The notes beneath the pieces were generated by a model. It was not told the origin of the DNA, did not search any database, and saw nothing but the letters and a program-made list of their open reading frames with translations. From Lampris incognitus (taxonomy: Eukaryota > Chordata > Actinopteri > Lampriformes > Lampridae), in NCBI RefSeq assembly GCF_029633865.1, contig NC_079211.1:5973711-6037710 (forward strand): a DNA stretch of 64,000 nucleotides, read 5' to 3'. Both the position numbers and the translations under genes were made by a program. This document shows positions 45,860-57,930 of this stretch, in pieces (within the stretch, counting starts at the first letter, position 1; the number at the start of each line of letters is the position of its first letter).

Positions 45860-46253
45860 AAAAGTCTCTCTCTCGCTCTTTCCTCTGTCTCTGTCTCCCT
45901 CTCTCCTTTGTCTTGCTGTCTCTTGCTCTCTCGCTGTCTCTCTCTCTCTCGCTCTCCCCTCTTTCTCCCCCCTCTCTCCTCTCTCTCTCTCTCCCTCTCC
46001 CTCCCTCTCCCTCTCTCTCTCGCTCTCCCCTCTCCCCACCTCTCTCTCCTCTCTCCCTCTCTCTCTCTCTCTCGCTCGCTCCTCTCTCCCTCTCTCTCTC
46101 GCTCACTCCTCTCACTCTCTCCTCTCTCCCTCTCGCTCTCTCCTCTCTCTCCCTATCGCTCTCTCCTCTCTCTCGCTCTCGCTCTGTCTGTCTGTCTGTC
46201 TGTCTTTATTTCCTCTCTCTCCCTCTGTCTCTCTGTCTCTCTGTCTCTCTCTG
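45860..46253. repeat. (CT)n/(CCT)n microsatellite
   Basis: A second pyrimidine tract, richer in CTCCCTCT and ending in CTGT units. A 100-base unique spacer separates it from the first. Confidence 0.93.
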
Positions 46254-46575
46254 GTGGAGAGGGAGGCATCATTGAGCCAGTTCCACAGGGGGTGATTAGG
46301 TGGCCAGATGGAGAGAGCCAGGTTGGGAAATTTGCCAGGACATTGGGGAAGCCCCTACCTATTTGTGATAAGTGCCATGGGATCTTTAGTGACCACAGTG
46401 AGTCAGGAAAAGCGCGATATAAAATGCAGCTTGATTGATTGCTTGGCCTCGGTTTTAACGTCTCATTCGACGGATGGCATCTCCTACAGCACAGTGTCCC
46501 CGTCACCGCACTGGGGCATTGAGATTGGTATGTTAGGACCAGAGGGAAGACTGCCCCCTACTGGCTTACCAACTC
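46254..46575. other. Possible dispersed repeat
   Basis: GATTAGGTGGCCAGATGGAG ... AGTGCCATGGGATCTTTAGT ... GCCCCCTACTGG is a phrase set I associate with a dispersed fish repeat. There is no internal structure to prove it. Confidence 0.3.
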
Positions 46576-47329
46576 AAAGCACGTGTACTGTGTGGGTGTG
46601 TGAGTGTGCGGATGTGTGGGTGGGTGGTCAGGATCAAGAGAAACCCAGCATATATTCAGCGTAGCCGGAGTGTGCATCACATCCTCGGTGAGCGTGACAG
46701 GTCGAGGCTGTGCTGCGGTGACATGGGAGCTGCGGCCTGCAGGATCATGTGCATTATTCATCAGGACCGCTGCTGTGGTGGTTTGGGAACTGTGGCACTG
46801 AAATGAAAGGCTGAATCCCTTCACAGAGACAGGGAGCGTCACCAAGTCCTACAATGACACCTAGCGTTCTTTATTTAGAAATAAATGGTGGCACAAAGAT
46901 GCCAGATATTGTCAGCTTGTGACATGTAGTTAACCATGTACCATGGAGAACCATGTATAGTACATATATGCAAGTGATGTCATCCGTCCTCTTCGGATGA
47001 AGGTGTATTCCTCAGTGAAATCACCTGGTTGTTTGGAAGGAAAACCAGCACGCTATTGACAGCACATTTCACACAGTTGTCCATGTTTGGTTTTGCTTTT
47101 TTAAACTTAGGTTGAGCTGAACTTTGCTTCAAAATGTTAGAGAACAGACTGTGTGTATTCTTGGATGGAAGTCAAACTAGTATCGTTATTACATAGTGTT
47201 GCTACTATACCACCACTTTGACCACACAAACCTCAAAAATCAAGTCAAATCAGATTTGATTTTAATATACTACCACTTTGACCATACAAACCTCAAAAAC
47301 AGTATTGTTGGGCAGCTCAGGTCCTCCAC
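46576..47329. other. No recognisable feature
   Basis: Noncoding. A TACCACTTTGACCA phrase is repeated at 47207 and 47270, just before the LINE. Confidence 0.35.
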
Positions 47330-48690
47330 CTGCTGTTTGGATCCTCTGCCTACCTGATTTGTTAAAACTGTTTTTAATTTTTAATTGCTTAGCGCCTGAG
47401 GTAATAGAAATGATTAACTGCTCTCTTCAGTCAGGTATATTTCCTGCAGCACTTAAACCAGCTGTCATTAAACCACTTCTGAAGAAGAGCAATCTTGATT
47501 TGACAATTAATGCCGACTATAGGCCATCTCCAATTTACCATTTCTCAGCAAAATACTTAAAAACCAGTTTATTCTCATCTTAACAACTATTTAACATCAA
47601 ACAGCCTTCTAGCCGTTTATCAACCAGGTTTTGGATCTCACCATAGCACAGAAACAGCACTTATCAAAGTTGTAAACGATCTGCATATGAACACGGATTC
47701 TAATAAAATATCTGTTCTTGTGCTGCTCAGTGCCACATTCGACACTGTTGAACATGAAATTTTACTAGAGAGGTTATAAAAATGGGTCAGCATCTCTGGC
47801 CCAGCTCTGAACTGGTTTAGAACCTACCTACAGGACAGGCAGTTCTTTGTGTCCATAGGAGACTTTACCTCGGACAAAGTGGGTATAATGTGTGGGGTAC
47901 CCCAAGGTTTGATTCTTGGACCATTACTATTTAATCTCGATACGCGCCCACTTGCACGCCATACAGAAACACAATAAATTACCATAATTATGCAGATGAT
48001 TCACAACTGCGCATATCCCTATGTCCTGATGACCTAGATCCCATACATTCCCTAACCCAGTGTATTGACGATGTTAATCTATGGATCTCAGAGAACTTTT
48101 TACGATTGAACACAGACAAAGCAGAAATACCCATTTTTGGTGCGAAGGCTCAGAGACAGAGAATTCTCCGGAGTGCAAAAGCAAAGCTAGGAATCTGGGT
48201 GTAATCATAGACAACGATCTAAATGTTGTGTACAAAGCTCTAAATGGCCTTGCACTACACTATATAAAAGGCATGCTAACTGCTTACAAACCAGCAAGAG
48301 ATCTCTCAGGTCCACAGGCAGTGGTCTTTTAACCATCCCCCGTGCTAACTCTAAAGCAGGAGAAGCTGCATTTTGTATTTACAGCCCAAGTAGATGGACC
48401 GCCCTGCCCGAGGACCTGAGAGAGGCCCCCACAGTGAACACTTGTAAAAGCAGGTTAAAAACCTTACTTTTCACAATAGCCGGTGGCTAAATTCTTGGTT
48501 TTTGTGTGTGTCTGTGTGTGTGTGTTATATATTTTGATATTTGTATATTCTGCTCAGATTCCTGTATAACCGCACTAACACTTGTGTGCACATTTATTTT
48601 CTACATTTGACTTTTATGATTGTGTTTTGATTGTATTGTCACTTTATGTAAAGCACATTTTGTTGCCTGTGTATGAAATGTGCTACAATA
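47330..48690 (+). mobile_element. L2-like LINE, plus strand, with internal deletion
   Basis: In order: CSLQSGIFPAALKPAVIKPL (47420), YQPGFGSHHSTETALIKVVN (47620), degenerate VLVLLSATFDTVEH (motif A), GVPQGLILGPLLFNL (47895), an ATTATGCAGATGATTCACAA region (YADDS, out of frame), NLGVIIDNDLNVV (48200), then a jump to YKALNGLALHYIKGM and SRWTALPEDLREAPT. About 80 residues are missing at the jump. The 3' UTR ends near 48690 with a GTATGAAATGTGCTACAATA motif. Confidence 0.82.
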
Positions 48691-48724
48691 CATAGGTAAA
48701 GTTGGACTTGATGTGTTAAATGGA

Positions 48725-48925
48725 CTGCATTTACTATCAATGGCCCACATCTCACTCACACTCACAGACGGTGGTGTCAACCATGCAAGCTAACAACCAG
48801 CTCATCAGGAGCAGTTAGGGGTTAGGTGTCTTGCTCAGGGACACCAGGTGGAGCAAGGGATCGAACCAGCAACCCTCCGGTTAGTTACCAGTTGCTCTAG
48901 CTGCTGAGTTACTGCTGCCATCTTT
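48725..48925 (-). mobile_element. Possible tRNA-derived SINE, minus strand
   Basis: The minus strand reads GGCAGCAGTAACTCAGCAGC (A-box-like), then GGTTGCTGGTTCGATCCC (B box). This tRNA-like head is followed by TTGCTCCACCTGGTGTCCCT. Confidence 0.6.
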
Positions 48926-49086
48926 GTTTTCTAACTCGTGTGTATTGGATATTGGACAACGTGTTGAGAGAAGGACCAGACCAGACAACTGTACAGTTTA
49001 CTGTCTTACAAAGGCTCGGGTACTTTATTAGAAAGTCACACAGGGATTGGTAAGCAACCTAGTGCACTGTGTAGGATTTATCACAG

Positions 49087-49120
49087 TACACACACACACA
49101 CACTTGCGCACACACACATG

Positions 49121-49182
<62 letters not shown>
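49087..49182. repeat. (CA)n then (TA)n microsatellite
   Basis: CACACA with interruptions, then about 60 bases of TA. Confidence 0.95.
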
Positions 49183-49184
<2 letters not shown>

Positions 49185-49264
49185 CCATGTTGGATGATTG
49201 ACTGGTTAGTTGGCTGGATGTTTGGCAGACCTTGTTGTAGAAGCTCTGATTTATTAGATGTTTT

Positions 49265-49345
<81 letters not shown>

Positions 49346-49370
49346 TGTGTTTGTGTGTGTGTGTGTGTGG
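49265..49370. repeat. (GT)n microsatellite
   Basis: About 100 bases of GT with two TTTG interruptions near the end. Confidence 0.95.
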
Positions 49371-49483
49371 AGGGCAGGGAGCTCTAGAGAGAGTGATAGA
49401 GGGCAAGCGAGGGTGAGGGAGGGAGAGAGACTGGTAAGACAAAATTAAAGCAGTGAGGACTTAAAGGAGGCCTGCAGACTTCC

Positions 49484-49598
49484 ACTGCTGTTTCTAAACG
49501 GCTCTGCATTATACTGCTGTTTCTGAACTGTTCTGCATTATATTTCTGTTTCTAAACTGTTCTGCATTATATTTCTGTTTCTGAACTGCTCTGCGGAT
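49484..49598. repeat. 29-bp tandem repeat, four copies
   Basis: The unit TTTCTGAACTGTTCTGCATT+ATATTTCTG starts at 49491, 49520, 49549 and 49578, exactly 29 bases apart. Confidence 0.88.
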
Positions 49599-50199
49599 TA
49601 CAAAACAAGCCCTTCTTTGCAGCTATCTGTGTTCATGTACTAACTCATTCATATATTAACCACTTTCATGCTGGAGTACAATCATAGAAACAATAGAAAG
49701 GGAATTTGTGCTCCTGCTCGTCACAGGTGAATATACCGTGTGTGATTCATGCGCTGTGTTACCTGCGTGCAGTTGTGATTCAGCGGGTGGTGGTGTGTAC
49801 GCGGCGTCATCTAGCAGCACAGCTTCTGTTCGTCTGACGCAGGTCTTCGCTTCGCGCCTCCTCGTTTGTCATTCACCTGAGAAGTCAGTGAAGGAATGCA
49901 TTTTTTATTTTCATTTACTCTGGGTAATGACAAATGAAGAAAACAGTAAATAAAAGCCATACATAAATAAATAAACAATAAAATAATAAAAGAACATTAA
50001 AAAGTAAAATAGATAAAAAATAAAATAACACAGAGGGCTTCTCTTTGTACACTTGCACTTCATGTTCTTTATCTGTGCACATTGCATTTTAATACATGAA
50101 ATGAGCTATGTAACAATGCTGATGGATGAGTGGTACGATTATTCTTGTGTAAAGTAACTGGAAGTGGTGACTGAGTGGCTGGATAGCTGTTTGAGTACA
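49599..50199. other. No recognisable feature
   Basis: AT-rich noncoding sequence, including an AATAAATAAA-rich stretch at 49950-50030. Confidence 0.35.
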
Positions 50200-51245
50200 C
50201 TTACAATATGTAGAATCAACTAGAAACCCCGCAGGCTGCAGGGCCGCATGGTGTCTGCGAGCTGTGTACAGTGTGGTGTTGTGTGAGGTAAGTGGAAATC
50301 TGCTCATTCAACATCTCGTTGCTAAACCGTAGGCATTGATTTGGAGTTAACTGTGATAACAGCCTCCGCTCCCCCGGGAAGGCTTTCCTCTGCATGTTGG
50401 AAAACCGCTGCAGGGATTTGCTTCCGTTCAGATCTTCCACACTGATCTCATCAACCCATTTCTGTATGGACCTGTCTTTGTGTACAGAGGAATATTCAGG
50501 CTGGAACAGATGAAAGCCCTCCTCGCTGGACTGTTGGCACAAACTAAGGAGCCAAGCCCGAACCATGAAGAACGGCTCCAGAACATTCCCCTCCCACCAA
50601 ACTGGACAGTTGGCACTATGCATCCAGACTGGACTCGTCCCCCCTGACATTCCCAGGTTCATGTGTTGGACTCACAGATAATGAAGTGTGATTCATCATG
50701 CCAGAGATCTGTGTTTGCATCGCTCCAGAGTCAAACGGCGGTGAGCGTTGCACGTGGTGACCTTGGGCCTATGTGCGGAAGTATGGAAATTCATTCCCCG
50801 AAGCTCTCGATAAACCGTTCTTGTGCTGACATTGCTCCCAGAGACAGTTGGGAATTTGAAGGTGAATGTTGTAACCAAGTACAGATGAGTTTTAGGCACC
50901 ACATCCTTCAGCACATCCTTTAGGTCCCAGTCTGCCATCCCCGGGTGGTCCACAGTCCTGCTTCCTGACTGCTGTTGCTCCGAGACGTCTCCGTTCCACG
51001 ATAGCAGCATTAACAATATCAGCAGCTGGCAGATCTAGCAGGGCAGAAACAGGATGAGCTGACTGGTTGGAGGGGTGCCATGCTGGAAGTCGCTGAGTTC
51101 TTCAGTACGGCCCATTCTGCCAGCGTTGGTGTGTGCAGATTGCATGGCAGTGTGCTTGATTTTACACACCGGTGAGCAGTGGCTGTGAATGGAATAACTA
51201 GATCCACAAATTAGAAGGTGTGTCCACATACTTGTGGTCATGTAG
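50200..51245 (-). mobile_element. Tc1-like transposon remnant, minus strand, catalytic Glu region deleted
   Basis: The right end (complement TACACTACATGACCACAAGT+ATGTGGACACAC) is the terminus of a Tc1-like family common in fish. Decayed minus-strand frames show SGSNVSTRTVYRELRGM, VPTVQFGGRG, SSWFGLGSLV and SVHKDRSIQKWVDEISVEDL, all Tc1-like transposase motifs. The frame then jumps to NMQRKAFPGERRLL, skipping the SPDLNPIE segment with the catalytic Glu. The left inverted repeat is not visible. Confidence 0.75.
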
Positions 51246-51869
51246 TGTATGGTGATGGTGCATGGCTGTGTGTGTGTGTGTGTGGGTGGATTAATAGGCG
51301 GGGGTGTGGGGCAGGTCATGTTGGCCCTGAGCTGGAGCACGGGGCAACTCAGCCATATTTTCTGTGTAGACTGGCATTTCAAGCCAGATGCCTGAATTAT
51401 ACTGACGGCCTGATGGATCTATTAAACAATGAATGTGATACAGCCTGCTTCCTGTTTTACTGGCTGAACTGGCTGAACTATCTCATCCCACCAGCATTTG
51501 AACGTCACTGATGTGAAGTCCAGGTTTTCTGCTGGTGTCACATTGCAGAGGGGAACTGTCTTACTTTACAAACCCAGAGACTGATTAGCAACAATTTGTA
51601 AATGTGTTTATTTTACTTGGTAAATTCCTTATTCACGAAATGACAGTAAAAAAAAACCCTCTTTATTGCTATTCATGGCAGATGCAAAGTGTTTTGTGTC
51701 GTTTGTGTTTGGTTTGAGGACTACAGAAGCCCAGTTTTGGGTATAAAAAAGCTCAGTTTGATCAAGTGTTATAGTACTACTGTGTTCTATTTTATATACT
51801 GCTTGTAGTTTTGGTGTATTTCTCTGGCTGTATTAATATTTGTGTGGATTAACTTTCTTCTAGGGAGTT
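51246..51869. other. No recognisable feature
   Basis: Noncoding sequence. Confidence 0.35.
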
Positions 51870-52655
51870 GGTTTGCGTTCAAGAATATCGCGTTACTGCC
51901 CCCTTCTGGTCATTTGTGTTCTTGTACATTCACTGTCTATGCCGAGAGATTGGGTCAGTGTGCTTGAGAGAGAGGCTGTGTTGGATGAGGAGGGAGAGGC
52001 AGAAATGTATGTGGGAGAAGGAGAGAGGAGAGTGAGTCTGATGAGTGTGAAAACGAGAGTGATGTACAGATGTTTGAGGGGCAGAAGCGAGAAGGCCGGC
52101 TGTGGAGAAAGTGTGGGAGAGGGATATGAATGAGGTGGATGTAGGGACGATATGGAGGAATCTGAGTGAAGTGGAACAGTGTTGAATGTGAGAATTTTGA
52201 TATTTTTTTTATTATTAAGGCACAATAGGCTGTTCAATAATGTAACGATCAGTAAGTTTGATGTGACTGTGAAGGAAGAACGTGATGTGTGTGGTGAGGG
52301 AGTGGAAACATTTATGAATGAGTTTGTTGAATGTTGTGAAGTGGAGGGATACATGTTGGAAATGAAGGAATTAATAAGTAGCGGTTGGAGAGGTGGTCTG
52401 TTGACAGAATGGAATGGAGAGAGTTGTGGTTGCTGGGGGTGGCTGGCAAAGTGAACGGATGTAATGTTAATTTATTAAATTGTGTTTTAAGCCATGCAAG
52501 GTTTGCTGTCAAGCTAAGGAGGAATACAGCCCATTATGAAAAGAGGAAAGCTGAGGTGTGGAATATTTTTAGGAGTATAATGGAGAGAGATGTTAATATG
52601 TTGTATGGTTGTGTTAGAGGAGAAGAGTTGGTTGGTGGACTTGTGGACCGGAGCA
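51870..52655 (+). mobile_element. Possible Tx1/L1-like LINE C-terminal remnant
   Basis: Decayed frames read VEGYMLEMKELISSGWRGG, LLGVAGKVNGCNVNLLNCVL, SHARFAVKLRRNTAHYEKRK and VWNIFRSIMERDVNMLYGC. The pattern (LLGKVxGCNVxxxNxxLSxARFAV, then a helical Lys/Arg-rich region) is one I associate with the region downstream of RT in fish Tx1-like LINEs. An L2-like LINE interrupts it at about 52656. The sequence at 55097-55325, ending in AATAAAAGAAAAAAAAAC, could be its 3' UTR. Confidence 0.35.
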
Positions 52656-55096
52656 CTTTTGTTGTGATACTCCCCTCCAGCTCTCTGACCACTATTTCAT
52701 GTCCTACTCTCTCTCCCTCTATTCACCCCCCTCAGCCCCTTCCCCTACCCACATGGTTTCCACCCGTAGACACCTCCACTCTCTCTCTGCCACTGATCTT
52801 TCTTCCTCTGTTACCTCTATCCTCCCTACACCTGAATCTTTCTCTCTCCTACCCCCTGACACTGCTACTGATCTTCTTCTCTCTACCCTCTCCTCCTCTC
52901 TGGACAACCTCTGTCCCCTCACCTCCAGGCCTGCACGCCCAACTCCACCTGCCCCTTGGCTGACCGACTCAGTACGTACTGACAGACTATTTGAGAGTGG
53001 CAGAGCGCAAATGGAGAAAAGGCAAACTCCCAGAGGACCTTCTTAACTTCCAGTCTCTTCTTTCCACTTTCTCCTCCTCCCTTTCTGCTGCTAAGGCTAC
53101 CTTCTATCGCTCTAAAATCCTATCCTCTGCCTCTAATCCTAAGAAACTCGTTGAAACCTTCTCTACACTTCTTCAACCCCCACCTCCTCCTCCTACTTCC
53201 GCCCTTCTCCCTGACGACTTCGCTAACTTCTTTGACAAGAAGGTAAACGACATCAGAGCCTCCTTTTCTCACCACTCGGTTAGTGCTGCTTGCACTATCC
53301 CACCCTCTGCACCCTCCCTCACCTCTCCACGTCCCACCCTATCCCACCTCGCTCCCCTCTCCCCCAACGGGGTTCTAAACCACATCACATCCAGTCGCCT
53401 CACCACATGCTCCCTTGACCCGGTCCCCGCCCCTCTTCTTCAGTCTATAGTACCTGAACTCCTTCCCTAACCAACCTCATCAACACCTCCCTCCAGGCAG
53501 GGCACTTTCCATCTGCCTTCAAGACTGCTAGAGTCACCCCCCTTCTCAAGAAACCATCACTTAACCCCTCTGATGTCAAAAACTACAGACCAGTTTCCCT
53601 TCTACCCTTTCTATCCAAAACTTTCGAAGTGCTGTCTTTAACCAACTTTCTTCATACCTCCACCAAAACAACCTCCTGGACCCCAACTAGTCTGGGTTCA
53701 GGGTGGGTCACTCGACAAAGACGGCCCTCCTTGCAGTGACAGAATCGCTGCACTCTGCGAGAGCAAACTCTCTCTCCTCTGTCCTGATACTCCTGGACCT
53801 GTCAGCTGCGTTCGACACAGTGAACCGCCAGATCCTCCTCTCTACTCTCGAGGGGCTGGGTGTCACAGGCTCTGCACTCTCAATGTTTGCAACCTACCTG
53901 ACGGGTCACTCCTACCAGGTGACATGGAGGGGATCTGTGTCGAAGCCTCGCAGACTGACTACAGGCGTTCCACAGGGTTCGGTTCTGGGTCCTGTCCTTT
54001 TCTCCCTGTACACAACATCCCTGGGTTCTGTTATTCGCTCGCATGGCTTCTCTTACCATTGTTATGCCGGTGACACCCAGCTGATCTTGTCCTTTCCTCC
54101 CTCTGACACACAAGTAGAGACACACATTGCTGCATGCTTGACTGACATCTCGGAGTGGATGGCGACACACCACCTGAAGCTCAATCTGGACAAGACAGAG
54201 CTGATGTTCCTCCAGGGGGAAAGGTTGCCCACACCGAGACCTGGCCATCACCATTGACAACACCGTGGTGACGCCAAATTGGACTGCGAGGAATCTGGGT
54301 GTGATCCTGGATGACCAACTGTCGTTTGCTGAAAACGTTGCATCGGTTGCTCGCTCCTGCAGATTTCTCCTCTATAACATCAGGAGGATTCGCCCATTCC
54401 TCACCGACAAGATGGCACAGGTGCTCATCCAGGCTCTGGACATCTTCCGGCCGGACTACGGCGACTCCCTCCTTGCTGGCGCCCCGGCGTCGGCCATCAG
54501 ACCTCTGGAGCTTGTTCAGAAAGCTGCAGCTCGTCTGGTGTTCAACTGGCCTAAGTTCTCCCACACATCTCCCCTTCTCATGTCCCTACACTGGCTCCCA
54601 GTAGCTGCTCACATCCAGTTTAAGGGCAGTGAAAGGAACAGCTCCTTCCTATCTCCAGACCATGGTGAAGCCATACACCCCCGCCCGACCACTTCGCTCT
54701 GCTGCCTCGGCACGCCTGGTTGCCCCGTCGCTCAGAGGCCCCTAATGCCGATCGACCCGGTCCCGGCTCTTTTCTGTCCTGGCCCCACAGTGGTGGACTG
54801 AACTCCCCACTGATATCAGGACAGCGGAGTCGCTGCCGATCTTTCAGAGCAGTTTGAAAACCCACCTCTTTAAGAACTACTACCCTGTTACTTGTTCGTA
54901 GCACTTATTGTATTCACTCATTTAAAAAAAATCTCTTTCTTGCGCTTTTACTTTAGCACTGGTTTTGCTCTTAGATGCTTGTTTAGATGCACTTATGAAC
55001 TCTGATGACTAGTAGTTCTCCTGATTTCCTACTTTAAATGCACTTATTGTAAGTCACTTTGGATAAAAGCGTCGGCTAAATGACTGTAATGTAATG
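52656..55096 (+). mobile_element. L2-like LINE, plus strand, 5'-truncated at the endonuclease end, YADD mutated
   Basis: Starts at the endonuclease SDH motif (LQLSDHYFMSYSLSL), then ERKWRKGKLPEDLLNFQSLL (53000), LPDDFANFFDKKVNDIRASF (53210), TPLLKKPSLNPSDVKNYRPV (53540), LILLDLSAAFDTVNRQ (motif A, 53790), TGVPQGSVLGPVLFSLYTTS (motif B, 53960), YHCYAGDTQLILSF (54055), NLGVILDDQLSFAENV (54290), and the C-terminus to 54900. The catalytic YADD is YAGD (GAT to GGT at 54070), and there are frameshifts and stops. The 3' end is TAAATGACTGTAATGTAATG. Confidence 0.92.
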
Positions 55097-55325
55097 TATA
55101 TGTGTATGTTTTTTTTTTATTTATTTGATTTGGTGGGGGGGTCTGTAGGCTGGAAGCCGTGCCAAGGCCTACAGGTTACCTCACTATTTTCTGTTCTGTC
55201 GACCTCTGTTGTGATCTTTGATTCTGCAGAGTTCGATGGGTTTGTTTAATGTTTTATTTCCCTATTTGTTTGGTATACGTGTGTTGTATTTTGAATGTTT
55301 TTTCTATTGAATAAAAGAAAAAAAA

Positions 55326-55989
55326 ACTTTGTTATTGGAAAGCTATACAAAGGCCTTTTGTGTGCAGCACTTTCCATACTCCAACTGTAGCAGACCATCC
55401 CCCTTATTTCTGGCCTCACTGCCTCTCTTTATCTCGCATGCATTTTATATTTTTTTACAAATTTCTCTAAGGGATTTTTCCTCCTGATAATGTCACACTA
55501 GTCCTGTAGTGTGTTTCTCTATGAGCTCCAGTTTTATTCAAACCCCGACCTTAAATTGTACTGTAGCCAATACAACTTCTTGTCTTTATGCATGCTCAAC
55601 AGTCCGGGCAAGGAAATCACAGAAAGTTGCTTCAGTTGTTTAAAATGCGTTTTGGGCGATCGGATCACACCTGTGTCTACCACGCGTCTCCAAATGCGTC
55701 CCGCTGACCACTTGTGATCACATTTCATTACTCTGAAGAAGATTTCGTTACCTTCTACGTCACTTCCGCTACAAGGTCGAAGGGCCTCAGTCAAGCGCCG
55801 GATTCGCCGACTAGCTGTGAAGAAAAGATGTTTCAATATCCACCTACGGACTAGTCCAGCTACTGAGACGGACAGGACTGATTCTTCTGCCCACGTGGAG
55901 GTCAGGCGTCTCGCTTCGCGCGTACTCCAACCGCCGACGCGCTCCTCTCGCGCCATTTTTTTTCGAAAGTTGGCGCGCTGTTACCGAAG
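55326..55989. other. Sequence upstream of qdpr, no gene recognised
   Basis: No coding signal that I trust. It becomes CpG-rich after about 55740. An AATAAA at 56261-56266 lies between here and qdpr, but no transcript can be assigned to it. Confidence 0.35.
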
Positions 55990-56427
55990 CAACCGCCACG
56001 TCCTGCATTGATGACGTATTTCCTGTGAGGTCCTCGTCGGGGACGCGTCAGGCCGCATTGTAGCGTTTACACTACAGAAGATATGCGGCCCACACCACCC
56101 CGGCAAGTGGTTTGCGGAACCGGTTCACAAGACGGCGTGGTGGGCCTTTATGCGGAGGAACTGATTCGGCTTTCCGTGGTGACTTCTTCTTTCCCATCTC
56201 TGCACATTTCCTCCGTTGTGCGCTGCCCTTCCTTTGTGTCGTCCTCCTTCAACGTCACGCAATAAACTCACTTTCAATCTAAACGAATCGATAACGGTAT
56301 TGTCGTAGGAGGTGGGCGGGGCGTCGGTCGGCAGTTCGCTCCGTGATTGGGCGCCTCGGCTATGACGTCGGCGGACTGGCGGCCCCCATAAGAATGGCCG
56401 CTCCGCGTCCGCGGCCGTCAGTGCAAC
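55990..56427 (+). promoter_or_regulatory. Probable qdpr promoter and 5' UTR with an overlapping upstream ORF
   Basis: A CpG-rich stretch lies directly before the start codon. It has an inverted CCAAT (ATTGG, 56346-56350) and a CRE half-site context (TGACGTCG, 56363-56370); no TATA box is obvious. An upstream ATG at 56394 in a strong context (A at -3, G at +4) opens a 55-codon frame that overlaps the qdpr start out of frame and ends at 56561, inside intron 1 in genomic terms. The transcription start cannot be located, so whether this ATG is in the mRNA is unknown. Confidence 0.55.
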
Positions 56428-56511
56428 ATGGCCTCCAACCGGGTGATCGTGTACGGCGGAAGAGGAGCTCTGGGCTCCAAGTGCGTCCAGTACTTCTGCT
56501 CCAAAGGATGG
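56428..56511 (+). CDS. qdpr: qdpr exon 1
   Basis: 84 bases, 28 codons, ending in phase 0 with a Trp codon before the donor GTGAGT at 56512. It encodes the first beta strand and the glycine-rich nucleotide loop GGRGALG. The next exon opens with a second Trp, matching the WW pair of the family. Confidence 0.95.
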
Positions 56512-56597
56512 GTGAGTGGCGCGGCTCCGACCGAACTTTAGTACCGAGGACGGGACGCTAGTGAACCGCCGCTGGGTGCGCTTCCGTCAAGCGGTGT

Positions 56598-56673
<76 letters not shown>

Positions 56674-56674
56674 C

Positions 56675-56717
<43 letters not shown>

Positions 56718-56834
56718 CGTCTGTCTGTCTCTCTCTGTCTCTCCGTCTGTCTGTCTCTCTCTCTCTCTGTCTCTCTCTCCGTCTGTCTGTCTCTCCGTCT
56801 CTCTCTCCGTCTGTCTGTCTGTCTCTCTCTCTCC

Positions 56835-56872
<38 letters not shown>

Positions 56873-56907
56873 CTCTCTCTCCGTCTGTCTCTCTCTGTCT
56901 CTCTCCG

Positions 56908-56939
<32 letters not shown>

Positions 56940-57479
56940 CGTCTGTCTCTCTCTCTGTCTCTCTCCGTCTGTCTCTCTCTCTCTCTCCGTCTCTCTCTCT
57001 CCGTCTCTCTCTCTCTCTCTGTCTCTCTCTCCGTCTCTCTCTCTCTCTTTATGTCTCTCTCTTCGTCTGTCTCTGTCTCTCCGTCTGTCTGTCAATTCAA
57101 TATGTGCTTTATTGGCATGACATACGTTTGTGTACATATTGCCAAAGCATGTGAAACAACAACAACACAACAAATAACAGCAACAACACAACAATGATTA
57201 TAATAACAACAACAACAACAATGATTATAATAATAACAGCAACAACACAACAATGATTATAATAATAACAACAACAACAATGATTATAATAATAACAGCA
57301 ACAACACAACAATGATTATAATAATAACAGCAACAACACAACAATGATTATAATAACAACAAAAACAACAATGATTATGATATGAAACAACAACAGTAGC
57401 AATAGGTACCGTCACCCACTGTCTCTCAGGTTGGGCAGGAAAATATAAATCTCTGTCTGTCTCTGTCTCTCTCTCTCTG

Positions 57480-57536
<57 letters not shown>

Positions 57537-57670
57537 CTGTCTGTCTGTCTGTCTGTCTGTCCTCTGTATTTCAGTATGTCCATTTAAAGTCAGTGGACTT
57601 TATTGGCATGGAAGTTTGAAAACAACATTCCTAAAGCAAGAAAGTACAAAACAGTTCTTCAAACAGTTCA

Positions 57671-57710
<40 letters not shown>

Positions 57711-57860
57711 GAGTAGATTGTGTAATGATGTTATCTGCATTAAGATATACGTTACATTTTACCAGTCAAATATGTGTCTTTGTACTGCTCTCCATCTCTG
57801 TCTCTCTTTCTGTATATAAATTGTCTGTAAGTAAATTGAATTCAATCAGCTTTATTGGCG

Positions 57861-57930
<70 letters not shown>

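Noticed and set aside
48001..48020. Intact YADD in the 47.3-kb LINE
   Set aside because: The motif is present in DNA but out of frame with the preceding RT blocks, so it is not read as a functional site.
51893..52354. 153-codon minus-strand frame
   Set aside because: Antisense to a purine-rich, probably LINE-derived plus-strand frame; Ser/Pro/Leu-rich composition reflects that bias.
56083..56265. 60-codon frame ending near an AATAAA upstream of qdpr
   Set aside because: No domain or homology recognised; the AATAAA could be chance in this region.
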